Shown here: positions 49,001-60,890 of the stretch, piece by piece
How positions within the stretch are numbered: position 1 is the first letter of the stretch
How the letters are laid out: each line of letters opens with the position of its first letter
From: Gordionus sp. m RMFG-2023
Lineage: Eukaryota; Nematomorpha; Gordioida; Chordodea; Parachordodidae
Assembly (NCBI RefSeq): GCF_954871325.1
Contig: NC_088775.1
Span: 85,289,561-85,353,560 of the forward strand
Direction of reading: 5' to 3'
DNA: 64,000 bases
Program-made: the position numbers and the translations under genes
The notes under the pieces: generated by a model
Told to the model about the DNA's origin: nothing
What the model saw: only the letters and a program-made list of their open reading frames with translations
The model's database searches: none

Positions 49001-52000
49001 AAAACCTTAAGGAAGCCTAAAGGTATATAGTCTTTGACCATTTCACAAATATGTTTTTGGCCATATTTTTATTTTTGCTATTAAAAAAAAGGCTTAATAT
49101 CGTGTTTTTAGATTTGAAAGTTTGAATTACATTTTTTTGATGTGACTCAGCCTTAAGGAATGAAGCCAAATTAATAAGTTAGTTTGGTAATTTTTTTTAA
49201 AAAATATACCTATCTATTGGCTTTATTTTGTAATAACGCTGCATTAAATAACGCAACGCTTGAACAAAGATCGTTTACTATGTAAATGAGCCCTTTTATT
49301 CTAAACAATTATCAGGGAGCAATATTCTACAGATTTTGAGGTAAATTTTGATACATCTCTAAGTAAAGAATTTATGAGTTCGTGTCTATATCAATGACAT
49401 ATAATAATACCTAGGCTGACGATGCATTCAATAAAAGTGTATATCATTGAAAACAGCTGGAGACGCCATTTTGATTACCCGTATCATTATTTAAAATTTT
49501 AAATGAGAGGCCAATCTATTCCTATGTCTGACGCAAACTTTATTAAAGAATTGCCTGATTGTCGAGATAATAAGGAAGTAAGTTATCAATTTAATACTAG
49601 TTTTTAACATGAGAATAATTATTATATGGGTTAACAAAATGGCGAGTCCAGCTGATTTGCATTTAACGACGCTTTCAAATCCATTATTATGAATGCATCG
49701 TCAGTCTAAGTATTATTATATGTCATTGATCTATATGCCACATTATCATATATAAATATGTTCGCGTTAACAGAATTATTACAAACAAGCTAAGATAAGA
49801 CTATCAGTCAAAAGCGCTGTCGCGAGAAAAAAAATAGGATTCTGTATCACAAAAAAATCTGGCAAGATTAGAAATTCTTCCACTCTCATATTCCTATCGT
49901 AAACAAAATAAATAATATAAAACTACTGCTAAATAGTACACTTTATTTTTTTTTTACTATTTATATAATATATATATAGATATTAGAATAAATAATATTA
50001 TTTACGTATAAATTTTGAGGGGAAGGCATACCGTTCATGTCGAAAATGTGAAGCATGTCAAAAAATTGACCGTGTATATCTCCGCATATCGTTAATTTTT
50101 GATCCTTTTTTATTTTATTTATTATAAAAATTTAAAATATAGACAAATATTATTTTTTTAACTTGATCTAATATGGCTATAAATATCGGAGTCCTGCAGG
50201 CCATGCTCGGTACACCTGCTGGGCCGTATTTTATTTTATTTTTTCAAAATATACCCGAACTGGACCTAAGAATTAAATCGCCATTTGTGTATAAAAATTA
50301 AAAAAATAAATTAAATATATTTCAAAAAAATACGGGGCGGGCCGTGCGAATGGTACCCTGATAAATATATTTAAAAACAAGGATTTAAGATACAAAAATT
50401 CGCCAATCCGAGTCTTAAGCATGGATCCATGATTTAAAGAGAGTTTTCTGATCCTGAGCTTTCCTAGATTCTAATGGAATAATATAAATGTCGCGAATTC
50501 ACTCGTTGCTAGATCTTGTTAACCTCTCATTATCTGCCTTTTCAAAATAATGGAATCGAAAAAAATATAACCCGCCTGGATCTCTCCTCTTGCAATAACT
50601 CTTTCTCTTATTCTATATTTCACTAAACTTTCTTTTTCCATTATATAATACCCAAGTTTAAAAATAATAAATACTTTGTAAAGAAAGAATATGTTCTTTT
50701 TTAAAAAAGTTGAATATATCAAAAATTATAGCTATATTTTTAACTGTTTAAGCCAATTTTTAGCGGCTAAAAACTCATCACGTGGGCCTCGAGATTTTCC
50801 TTAAAAAGATAGCAGCTCAAAATTTGGAAGAAACTAATTTAAATCAAAACGCCTTAATGTTAACGGATTTTATCTGGAAAGCGCCTTAAGATTGAGCCGA
50901 ATTAGTCGACATTTAGCCATCACCCAACTATAGCTTATATCATAAACAAAATTATCATTTTGATTGACTTACTAATATGGATCAAAATTTAGAAACTTCT
51001 CCTTTAGCTCTAATACCGAAGTGAAGCCTGAGCTGTCAGTCATTGTGTCTTGAACAATTCCTTTAAATGCTTAGATACTTCCTTTTCCCAAAACATTCTT
51101 AAATTTATTAGGGTGGAATGTTTTATTTGCTTTGCGTACCATATTATTGTGAATTCTCTCACTTAACAATACAAACTGAGATCCGTAGCCAAAAAACAAC
51201 TTTGGACAAATTTGGTAAAGGTTCATACATTTATTTGAGAAATACTGTCGTTTCTTCTTTCGGTTAACTGTCAATGGAAATTTTTTTTCTTAGCCTATCA
51301 TTAAACTAAAAAGTACAGTTACGGTATAAAAATAAAAAACCCTTTATAATATAACCTATAGAATGGATCATTCTGTTGCACTTACGGGTAGGGATAGGTA
51401 AAGTCTCTTTTTTTGTTTTTCTTAATTTTTAAATCAAATGTACAATTGATCCAAAATTTTTTCAGATAATTTGAATGTTGTCAGATTTTGATGCCTTTTG
51501 AGGCAAGTAAGAGCAGATTTAATGGGATCAATTAGCTTATTAATATTGTCTCTGATCTTTCTCTGCTTAAATGGAGTATTTTTTGGCTATTGCTGAATTA
51601 TCCATCCTTTTCCCTTGAAATTGCGAATAAGGGAATTAAAAAATTAAAATTCAAAAATAATTCGTGAAAATAAAACTATAGGTTACTACGTTTTGCAGAT
51701 ATTTAAAAGTAGGATAACCTCACCTTCACTCTGATTGACATTAGTCATGACCATTTAAACCAATGACTAACGTAAAAAAATATTTGCTCATAAACTGCAT
51801 TTTGAAAACTAAAAAACCTTAAATTAACCATATTAAAAATTATAAAACTACACACAAAAAATTGGCGTGCAAAGATTGGTAGAGGAGACAAAATGAAAGT
51901 TCCGCGTTATTTTTGGTTCTTGGGATTAGTGTTGTCAAAGGGCTAACTCAATATTTTAGTCAGAAAAAATATTGCCTAAGTCTCGAGACTTCGCTAATAG

Positions 52001-55000
52001 ATGTATATAAACCACTGTGATATCTGAGAAAAATCTTCAGTCTTACTTAATATTTTTCTGGCTAAAATAATGAGTTAGCCGTTTTTTAAAATCGACTCAA
52101 ATCGAGCCGTTTAACAACACTAATTGGGAGTACATAATCAAATAATAAAATATACGTTTTTTTAAAAAATTTACTTTATTGATGTTAACGTCGACCAATG
52201 TTGATTCTTTCGCAAAAATTTCTCTGACATCTAAAAGTATCTGTTAAATACAATCGAATTAATTTTTATTTCAAAAAAAAACATAAAAATTTGCAAATAA
52301 ATAAAGTAAATTTCTTTCTTCTCTTCGTCACTCTTTCTTTCTTTTCTTCCTTCCTTTCTTTTTCGGCATGGAAGATATAAAAATGGTGAATATAAAACAA
52401 GTAAAACCTGAAATTATGTCATTTAATATGTTATTTAAATGTATTGATCTTTTGCTTAGATTCTATAATGTCACTGAGAAAAACAAAATGAATTACTAGC
52501 AATTGATATAAACCAAAAACAAAATATCTTTTTGGGAGTCGGTCTTTTTATTTTTTTTAAAAAATTTTTTTATTTTATAACTCCAAAAACAAATATTTGT
52601 TTTTTAAATCAAATAAAATACTATTTCAAAAAATACTATTTTTTAATGAAATTCAAAAAAGTGTTAGTTCATTTTTGAAACCTAATTTATAGCAAATTAT
52701 TTTCCAACAAGAAAAAGATTATTGCCCCCCCCCCCCGTGGACATGACGCGAAATATTATTGATATTAGATTAGAAACGGGGAAAAAAATTAGAACGCCAT
52801 TTTGATTATACTTTGATAATATGAAGAGTAAATATAGAAATTCATTAATTAAAATACCTGTGATTTAAATTTTGTTTAAATGTTTTAGTTAAACGGTTAT
52901 CTCAAAATTTTACCCAGAAAAATATTACGCAAACCTGAAGATTTTTACCATAGATGATACAAAGGTTTGGACAACTATTAGCGAAATTTCGAGGATTCGT
53001 TAATATTTTTCTGGCTAGAATATTGAATTCGCCGTTTTTAAAAATTGGATAAAATCGATCCGTTCAACAACACTAGTTCTAGAGCTTAGAGCGCGCCCAA
53101 GTCGGCTCGAAGTCTAGGGTTCATTAAAAAGGAGTATTTTTAATGCCAATCAAAGTTCAATCAAAAAATGGGGTTCGATTTTAATCATCGTTTTCTTTTA
53201 AAATGAGCATCGATTTGTCAAAAGTACACATTTTTAATGTTTATCAATATTCCTTGGTTCATTATAACTAAAGGAAAAACTTTTAGGGCAAATTTTTTGT
53301 GAATTTTTTTTTGATCCTTGAAACACTGTATCATTTCGTTTACGAATTGGAGGGATATTTGGTAATCGTCTTCTTCTTTTAAGGTCGGCCCCTTGTAATC
53401 TTTCTCAACTTCTGTATTTGTTTTTATTTTTCGAAATAAATAATCTTTTTGTTTCCTTCTTCTTGTATACCCGATTCGACCAACTCGGCCGAGCCGGATA
53501 TCGGTTTTATATTATCCATTAGGGCTGGAATGGAACGGTGGTAAAAAAAATATCCCATATTTTATCTATAATCACCCCCCCCCCCCTACATTTCGAATCT
53601 TTTTTTCTGGAAAGAAATTTTAATATAAAAATGTAAATCAATTATGACTTTAATCAATCTAATACCCTATCTATGAGAGCAGTACTGTAACCCTGAGGTT
53701 CACAATTAGCGCGAATTCGAGGCAGGTAATTTATATCATATTTTGTATACTTCACCGCGAATTAGCGCTAACCGTATATGAAAGGTTAAAAGGTTTGATA
53801 GCCAAAATAATATGAAGCAAGCCTCGGGATTTCGTTAATAGGGATGCCCAACCCTATGAGCAAAAAATACAGACTTGCGTTATATTTTTCTGGCTAAAAT
53901 GATGGGCTAGCCATTTTTAAAAAAATCCACCCGCTTAAGAGCACTAATGCAGAGCTATTTTTTTTAAAAAAATTGCTAAATATTACCTAATGCTAATTCA
54001 TGAAAATACCGATTATATCAAGATGCTACTCCCCCCCCCCCTTCCCAATGTATTTAAAAGAAATATATATAAGTTATAACCAATGTTAGAAAGGTTGACG
54101 GAATCCACGATAGATTTTTTGGGGACGTCTACAAAAATGGCTTTTTGAAATGCCAGGGCTTTGACGATTTTATTGCAGGCGTTGTATTTAAGTTTGGCGT
54201 CTTTGTCGTTAGGGCATACTTTGGTTACCTTTTTTAATAAATTAATTTTTTTTTACGGCATTTCAAAATTTAGAGCTAAAAATATTATCGTTTCGAAAAC
54301 GCATATTACATATGCGCGATGCTATTATTTTAATATAACGTTTACGGCGGAGAAACGCTATATTTAAGCCGACTTTAAAAGAGAACGCGAATTCGGGGAA
54401 CTTATATAGCATCTGTAAACCACTAATTCAATAAGGTGATTTAAAACAGCGCTTCTTTTCGATCCCACCATTGAAAAAAAAACCTTCGCGTTTAAAGGGA
54501 TCGAGTGATCATTACAGTGGCGTAGCTAGGAATTTTCCTTAGAGGGGGTCCATACATATAAAAGCTGGGGGCTTCGCCCCCAGACCCCCTTTATCGGGTC
54601 TTCGGCCCTTTTGTCCGGCCTTCGGCCGGGTTTATCTTATAAATTATAATCATATCGTCGATAATATATAATAAATATATTTTTTAAATGCATCAATAAA
54701 ATGTTATTATAATTTAGTAGATTATTCTCAATGACTTTATAATAATACTATCCAGAATAATTTCAATAGTAATATAATATCCTTCCACAAACATCAAAAC
54801 CAGAAAAATATAATTCATATAAAATCACTTTTAAGTCTTTTGAACGTATAATCTAAAAAAAATTTTTACTCTGGGAGGGGTCCAAACCCGAAAACCACCC
54901 CCGTAGCTACGCCACTGGATCATTATAATTTTGTCTTTTAAAAACAAATTTGCATAATCATAAGTGGTGGGGGTAAATAAAACATGTTTAGGTGAATAAT

Positions 55001-58000
55001 TAAGTCTGTTTTATTTGATCATGTTTATCGTTGGATTCACATCTAATGAGGGAGATAAATCTTTGAATTTGAATTTACAGCCCGACAATATTTATTTTTT
55101 TTGGCAAAGAAATTGACTTGACTATTATCATTCAAAGCGAAATGCCTAGAGAGTGGCCATATCCATATTTAAGAATTCTTCGCGCTTTCGCAAACATCTA
55201 ATAAGTGACTAATTTTTTAAAAATATATTACGCGGCATTTTAGCCTAAAATCCCGAAACGGGATGGTTGAGTAAAACGGTTTAAACGTTAACATAAAAAG
55301 AAAAAATGAGTTAAGTTAGCAGGGAAATGTAACGGATTTATATTAGATCTTTATTGCCGTAGCATAACTAAAATCGCAACAACAAAGAAATATATTTAGT
55401 GGAAAAAAAATTGTAGTCGACATGATGAAAGTTTATTAAATTAAAAAAAAATTGATATCTTAATTCCTAATCACAAGCATAAACAAGTTTATTTATGTTA
55501 ACCTAAACGCACAAACGAGGAAGGATCTAGTGTAATGATAAAATCCCAATAAAAGGGTCTAAAGTAAATATATAATATAAAACGGGGGCAGACTGAATTT
55601 CTTTTCTCTTTTTAAAAATATTACCAGTTGTTTGTATTAAAGAAACGATATATATTTTTTTGATAATTACTTTTTTTTAAATAAAAAAAAAGGTAATTTT
55701 ATATCTTATATTCAGAGAAGGATCCTTTATAAATTTTAAAGACCTGCCGAGATTAGAAGGCCCAGTCTGGATTTTTTCCCATTATCAAACCCGGCTCTGT
55801 TTTTCTAAAAGTGGTGACAGTTTGTTGGGTATCTTTCTTAATATTTTTCGGTCATTCATTGTTGTTGTTATTTAAATCAATATTTTAGCTGGTAAAATAT
55901 TCCCAAAGCTACGAGATTTCGCTAATAGATGTCCAAACCTTTGTGCCATCTATGAGTAAAATTTTCAGCCTTGCGTAGCATTTTCTGGGTATAATATTTA
56001 GTTAGTCATTTTTAAAAATCGGTTCACGAGCCGTCTAACAACACTATCCGTTGTAAAAATAAATAAATAATATAATATACATTATTTCGTGTTTTTATTA
56101 GTAAATTAAATATTAAACTAAGTGAAAATTTTCATAAATTTAAAAGATATTTTAAAAAAATATAATAGGGATTGAATCATAAGCGCAAAATAAAATAGTT
56201 TCAAAAATGTGGCCAATAAGAAATAATAGATATAGATTATCGTTGAAAAGTGTGTATAGGTAAGTACAAGCGAAGAATAAATTAAAAGAAAATTGAGCAT
56301 TCACGCATGCGTCTTTTTTTAAAAAAGAATCATACAAAGGGATGGATGCTTGGATTATTGGTATTAATAATTCTTTGAGCTAGCAAAAAAAAACCAAAGA
56401 AGATGGTGTTATAGATAAATCCAATACAATAATGCTATAGAGCTCACCATTCAATACAACTCTTTTGACCCCAAAATATTACCTGTCACAACCATTTTTA
56501 AATAATTAAGAATTTAGATATATATAACTAATATAGTCAATTTTTTTTTAAATAGTAGAATTACTTTCTATTGATATGATTAACTTGAAAAACTTAAATT
56601 CATAGTCTGAAAAATGGTTGAGAATGACACCCTCTATAATTTCCCTACATTTGGTCATCTTTCCTTACAAATAAAGACCTCAGGAATAATAATTTTAAAA
56701 AAAACTTTCCGATATGACGTTACTAGACAATATATGCGTAGAAATTGAAATATAGCTACAGAATTAGTAGTTATAGAGTAAGCATCTTGAGGAATTTTCT
56801 CATATGAGAGGTCTAATGATTCCCTTCACGTCTATCAAGTTGGGGTATTTTATAGTACCTATTGATCGAATAGTCAAAAATTATCCTAAAAATCGTAATC
56901 TTATTACCGATACAATATGGTTGCACCCTATACATTTCTATCAGATTAATAATGAAGGTATATTATAAAAAGGCATAGAAAAAATAAATTTGGTTTTAGC
57001 AAAAAGTAGTTTTGTAATTTTGATTTCAATTTTCATGTATCAACTCAAAATTTATAAAATATTTTTTTCTTAATTCAATATTTTATTGATTTTACTTACA
57101 ATTATGCGGATGGTAGAACACCTGTTGTCAATTTACTATTTTATTTTATATAAAAAATAGAACCGTTTTTCTCATCTAAAAATTTGAAGTCTTAACGACA
57201 ATAAAAGGTTATATAAAAATTGTCTTAATTGTATATTAATTAGGTTTATATTTTTCATTTTTAAAATTAAATTAGGAAAATAACGTGAATTCATCTTTTT
57301 GAAAGGTAGATAGTAAAAAAAAATGCGTAAAGAACTACAGATTTATTTAGTGGAGTAATCGTTGACATGAGAAAAAGCGTAGATAATAGTATTTTTATAA
57401 AGATAATAGATGTTTCCAAACGTTAACAGTGAAAATAATGAACCTGCCTAGTGGAAGTCTGATACAGTGTAGTGCTGTTAAACGGCTTGTTTTGAGCCGA
57501 TTTTTAAAAACGGCTAACTCAATATTTCATCGAGAAAAATATTACGCAAGCCTGAAGATTTTCTTCATAGAAGGAACAAAGGTCAAACCATATGTTATCG
57601 AAATCTCGAGGGTCAGGCAATCGGTTCAAAACGAGCCGTTTAGCAACCACTACTACAAGCGAATAATTTTGTTTTAAATTACTACCTAAAGAATATGTTA
57701 AGAAATTACAATTTTTATTTTCTATATTTTAAAAAAATATTTAAGCAATATTATCAAAGTCAAGTTTTTAGAACATTTAATAAGAATAAACCTTCAAAAG
57801 AATACCTAAAAAGAATTGTTTGATATTTTAAATCAATTTTGTTCGATTCTGTTAAGAAGTAGAATAGGGAAAATATATTATCTGATGAATCATTTTTTAT
57901 ATCTATTATCGGATCGAATCATTCAAAATAGATATTCGATATTTTAGGAAATATTCGTCAATATTAGAAATTATTCAAACAAAAAACATTCAAAATTATT

Positions 58001-59612
58001 ATAATAAATATTTGAAATTATTCTTAATTATTTAACATGTTCCTTGCGAAAATTTTTATTTTGTATACGTTTTTTCCCCACATTTTATAAAAATCGCTTT
58101 AAAATTATAAATAATCCATTTTTTTTGTTTTTTTTTTCATTTTCGAAAATATTTTTTAAAAAAAATTTAAATTTTCTAATTGAATATTCGACAAATCGAA
58201 TCGAATGTTTAATTATTAGTACGAATATTATTCGATTTTGCGAACACGAATAATAGAGTTATTCGATTCGAAAATATGAATCAAATACGAATATTGTAAA
58301 TATTCGATTTGTAAAGTAAAAATGGAAGAATAACAATTTTTAGCGTTGTTTGATCCATTAAGCCAAATTTGCAAATAAGGCAAAGCAACAGATCTGCCAA
58401 ATATACTAAATTTGCATTATTCCAAATATTACTTTCAGAATTGGATATTTATGCAATATTAATTTCAAGTGAAGGAGCATGAAGATGTAGAACTACTTCA
58501 ATCTCAAACATCATTCAAATTTATTTTCTTAGACTCGAAGTTAGGCAGTGGAAATTATTTTAAACCATTTATATTGATTGTGACTTAGAAGGTGGGCTAA
58601 AAAAAATAAGTGGTAGACCTTATCTCCAAAACCATTGCAATGCCCATTAATTAAATACCTAAAAAAATCCTCAACATAATTTATAGAAAGGCTGGAAAAT
58701 TCTGGTAGAAAATGCCTCAATAACTTCTTCTGGGTCAAGCCCAAAGATCTGTATCTTTTTCCCCATTGCTAGGTTTCTTATTTTCATTAATCAAATTCAT
58801 TTAAATACTATTAATATAAATTTCTATAATATTGAATAATAAGCAAAAAATATTAAGGTACCATTTTATTTTTCAAATTTAAAATATTGATTAAATAAAT
58901 AATTTTTATATAATTTGAAAAAAAAACCAAAAATTAATAAGTAACTTTGTGTTATATTATCTAAAAAAAATGCAATAGTTATAGAAGCTTTACAAAAACA
59001 TTAAATTATGTAGCATTATGGTAAATGCAACTTTTTGAAATTAACTATAAAATAAATATATCTTATAACTTTATATCAATACAGTGTATAAATTTTACCG
59101 TTTCAAAATCTTTTAGTGCTACTTTCATTTTCCCTAAAGCCATATTTGCAGCAGCTCTTCTATAGTAACCCTTTATTGTAAAAATAATAATTCAATTTAT
59201 AATATAAAATTAGAGTTAATATTAGGATATTTAAAAAGAACTTTAACAAACATTTATACCTTTAGATACTTATTATCTAATTCAATAGCCTTGGTAGCAT
59301 CATTTAATGCATAGCCATAGCTCTCCATTTTGAGGTGGGCAAAGCTTCTGTTAGCAAAATAAACCGCATTATTTGGATTTTTCTCAATAGCTTTATCATA
59401 ATATTCAATAGCATGTTTATAATCCTCACCTAAATTTATTATAAGTTAATACACATTTATAGGTTTATTAAAATACTTTTAAAATATAAATTTGCTTTAT
59501 TTTTAAATTCTTCGGCTAGTAGAGATTCGTCATTAATATCATTTACGTCTCCATTTAGCATATGATTCGTTTCGCTAGCATAATTATCATTTGTAATATT
59601 ATTTTTTTCCAT
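43006..59612 (-). CDS. PPP5C: Serine/threonine protein phosphatase 5, 14 exons
   Basis: Exons: 59612-59477, 59429-59260, 59170-59099, 54228-54081, 53411-53281, 52240-52175, 50104-50006, 48773-48668, 46531-46389, 45281-45194, 44692-44590, 43767-43651, 43255-43174, 43062-43006. All borders are GT-AG, phases agree throughout, and the sum is 1,518 nt, 505 residues (human 499). The N-terminus carries three TPR repeats (about 35-135; [20 protein letters not shown]) that in this family bind HSP90. The metallophosphatase core follows: GDIHG (D250, H252), GDFVDRG (D279, R283), GNHE (N311, H312), MHGG (H360), R408, RSHEV (H435) and Y459 are all present, matching human residues at an offset of 8. No lesion was found. 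The long introns hold MITEs, a LINE fragment and other repeats. Motif functions are family knowledge; nothing here shows regulation. Confidence 0.97.
45940..46170 (+). repeat. Dispersed repeat D, copy 2, in a PPP5C intron
   Basis: About 220 bp matching the minus strand of 22670-22890, including GGCTAATGGA, GTCTAGAATA, GATGTCAGGAA, ATTGTAAAAACC and AAAACTGGCCAACTT. Probably the 3' part of a short retroposon or LINE. Confidence 0.65.
47090..47350 (+). mobile_element. LINE 3' coding fragment
   Basis: Reads [14 protein letters not shown] in one frame and [15 protein letters not shown] with [20 protein letters not shown] in another. These match the conserved end of reverse-transcriptase proteins of many animal LINEs (RRNRLRWFGHV, EVxGxRxRGRPKxTW). 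At least two frame changes and stops. It lies in PPP5C intron 8. Confidence 0.75.
48540..48660. mobile_element. GC-rich MITE fragment, family A-like
   Basis: CAGCCGGGACCGGAGTCCTC and GAACCGGTCTAAGATAG resemble, inverted, the block at about 40080-40150. No complete ends. Confidence 0.45.
49391..49729. mobile_element. Palindromic MITE in PPP5C intron 7
   Basis: Arms at 49391-49430 and 49690-49729 are inverted repeats with about three differences (TCAATGACATATAATAATAC, CTGACGATGCATTCA). A second inverted pair lies inside (about 49454-49480 and 49636-49661, CAGCTGGA...CGCCATTTTG). The outermost bases could be a TA-type duplication; superfamily undecided. The middle has no coding sequence. Confidence 0.8.
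50187..50360. mobile_element. hAT MITE, family A, in PPP5C intron 6
   Basis: 174 bp starting CGGAGTCCTGCAGGCC and ending GCGAATGGTACCCTG, with a perfect 8-bp duplication ATAAATAT (50179-50186 and 50361-50368). Shorter than the copies at 26913 and 27431, and its right tip is shortened. Confidence 0.88.
50744..50935. repeat. Dispersed repeat C, copy 2
   Basis: Partner of 21898-22100, same orientation. Both share a GATAGCAGCTCAA and AACGCCTTAATGTTAACG core. Confidence 0.8.
51928..52122. mobile_element. hAT MITE, family B, in PPP5C intron 6
   Basis: About 195 bp, AGTGTTGTCAAAGGGCTAAC at one end and CGAGCCGTTTAACAACACTA at the other. The inside is itself near-palindromic (ATATTTTAGTCAGAAAAATA against AATATTTTTCTGGCTAAAAT). 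No clear target duplication remains. Confidence 0.8.
52885..53075. mobile_element. hAT MITE, family B, in PPP5C intron 5
   Basis: GTTAAACGGTTATCTC at the left, TCCGTTCAACAACACTA at the right, with the shared TTTGGACAACTATTAGCGAA centre. Left tip eroded. Confidence 0.75.
53780..53946. mobile_element. hAT MITE, family B, in PPP5C intron 4, eroded
   Basis: Contains GCAAGCCTCGGGATTTCGTT and TATTTTTCTGGCTAAAATGA like the other B copies. The ends are worn (AAGAGCACTA). Confidence 0.65.
54515..54917. mobile_element. hAT MITE with CAGTGGCGTAGC ends
   Basis: 403 bp in PPP5C intron 3, bounded by CAGTGGCGTAGC and GCTACGCCACTG and a perfect 8-bp duplication GATCATTA (54507-54514 and 54918-54925). The left part continues TAGGAATTTTCCTTAG, matching the end of the hAT transposon at 2994, then GC-rich hairpins (GGGGGCTTCGCCCCC, GGCCTTCGGCC). 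It has no coding sequence and was probably moved by a ZMYM-type hAT transposase like the one at 3200-6185. Confidence 0.95.
55735..55810. mobile_element. Family A end fragment
   Basis: AAAGACCTGCCGAGATTAG followed by AAGGCCCAGTCTGGATTT: the left end of a family A element, cut short just before a family B copy. Confidence 0.5.
55858..56046. mobile_element. hAT MITE, family B, in PPP5C intron 3
   Basis: Shares AATATTTTAGCTGG, GATTTCGCTAATAGATGTCC and the right end CACGAGCCGTCTAACAACAC with other B copies. Left tip diverged. Confidence 0.75.
56050..57465. other. Unannotated part of PPP5C intron 3
   Basis: AT-rich DNA without recognisable coding sequence or repeat. Short hydrophobic frames at 56118-56337 are compositional. 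Confidence 0.35.
57470..57652. mobile_element. hAT MITE, family B, best-kept copy
   Basis: Left end TAGTGCTGTTAAACGGCTTG, right end CGAGCCGTTTAGCAACCACT. The inner arms GAGCCGATTTTTAAAAACGG and ATATTTCATCGAGAAAAATA fit the family. The open frame through it is not a gene. Confidence 0.8.
57930..58320. repeat. TATTCG/TTCGAAT-rich block
   Basis: Many copies of ATTCGAT, GATATTCG and TTATTCG in both orientations at about 57930-57975 and 58180-58315, separated by AT-rich DNA. Looks like subterminal DNA of a hAT element whose ends are lost. A similar patch is at about 15070-15140. Confidence 0.5.
58541..58790 (-). other. Coding-like patch, unrecognised
   Basis: Minus-strand frames read [19 protein letters not shown] and, in another frame, [19 protein letters not shown]. 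The change of frame suggests a decayed gene or transposon piece. No family recognised. Confidence 0.3.
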
Positions 59613-59744
59613 ACGAATTTGAGCTTGGGAAAGAAAATTTAAGGATAAGTGATAAAAATAAAGGCAAATTTAAATATCATGTGTTCATATTTATTAATAA
59701 TATATTATTATTGCAGTAAACGCTATATCAAAAAAGATAACACA

Positions 59745-60890
59745 TTATTAGTTTCAAAAAAAAAGGAATGCGTTAACTTTGCTCGTAACCTTGATAGTAA
59801 TGCGTCACTCGTTACTTGAAAAATGAATTTCTCTATAAAAAATATAAAAATATTATATATTATAAAATGAGATGTTTTTACAATATTTTTTATTCACATA
59901 TATAATATAAATAGAATTATACAAAAATAGAATAATCTTTCATCGTACTAAATACACCTTCAACTGGCGCAGAGGATGGGAAGGTTGTATTATATTTAAT
60001 GAATAAAAACTTTAATTGGGAGAATTGATTAAAAATTAAAGAATAATCCATATTTTGAATCATCGATTTTTTTGTAATATTTATCAGAAAAAGATTCTGG
60101 TATATGTGTGTTGTGATTTAAAGGAATTAAAGTCTGTTTTTATTTGCATCCATGTCAAATTTAAATAGCGGGTAAATTATTGCTACTAGTATATATTCAT
60201 CTTTATAGATGTGTTTTAATCTATTGAAAAAAATATAATCAAAATTTAAATTGTTTAAATTGTTTAAAATTTTAACTATTATTTCTTGCAGAATTGCATT
60301 AATAAGTGGTTTACAAAACTTGTATTTACTTATAGCAATTTTCTAAGTATTAAAATTATAATATTGTTGGAGTGAGATATCTTAAGTGTTCTAAAATTGG
60401 AAGAGCCGTAGCAACAGGTTCAATAATATATAAAATCATATATATATCGAAATTTTTAAATAACACTAACCATACAATATATATGTGAACAACATTTTCT
60501 AAAAATCTTTGCAATTTGGATTTAACACAAGATTTGTTAAATGTATATTCTTCGGAACATATCTTGATTTATTTAATATTAATTAGATTAATAATCTTGC
60601 CTGAAAATTTAAAGCCGAAAATTTAAAATAAAATTAATAATTTGTTGGTTGATCTAACTCGTCTTAAATTATTTATAAAATTAAAAAAATAAATAAAAAT
60701 TATTTTAAAATACAATAAAATTTGTTTTTTCTATATTTTTTAAGAAAAAATTTAAACTAAGTAGCGTTTTGCTTTATTATTACTAAAAAGGGAAACGCGT
60801 TATCGTTGCTAGTTACCTCTAGAATAAAGTAAGGAATGGAGTTCCTTTTCTTCAAAAATGGTAATGCCGTTAGTAACTACGACGTTATTT
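59745..60890 (-). mobile_element. hAT relic between PPP5C and DAD1
   Basis: Both sides carry GTTACTAACG/TAACGCGTTA-type words (about 59770-59830 and 60770-60890). In between, at about 59935-60010 on the minus strand, TTFPSSAPVEGVFSTMKDY is the hAT dimerisation motif. The rest of the transposase is unreadable. Ends and duplication not fixed. Confidence 0.65.
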
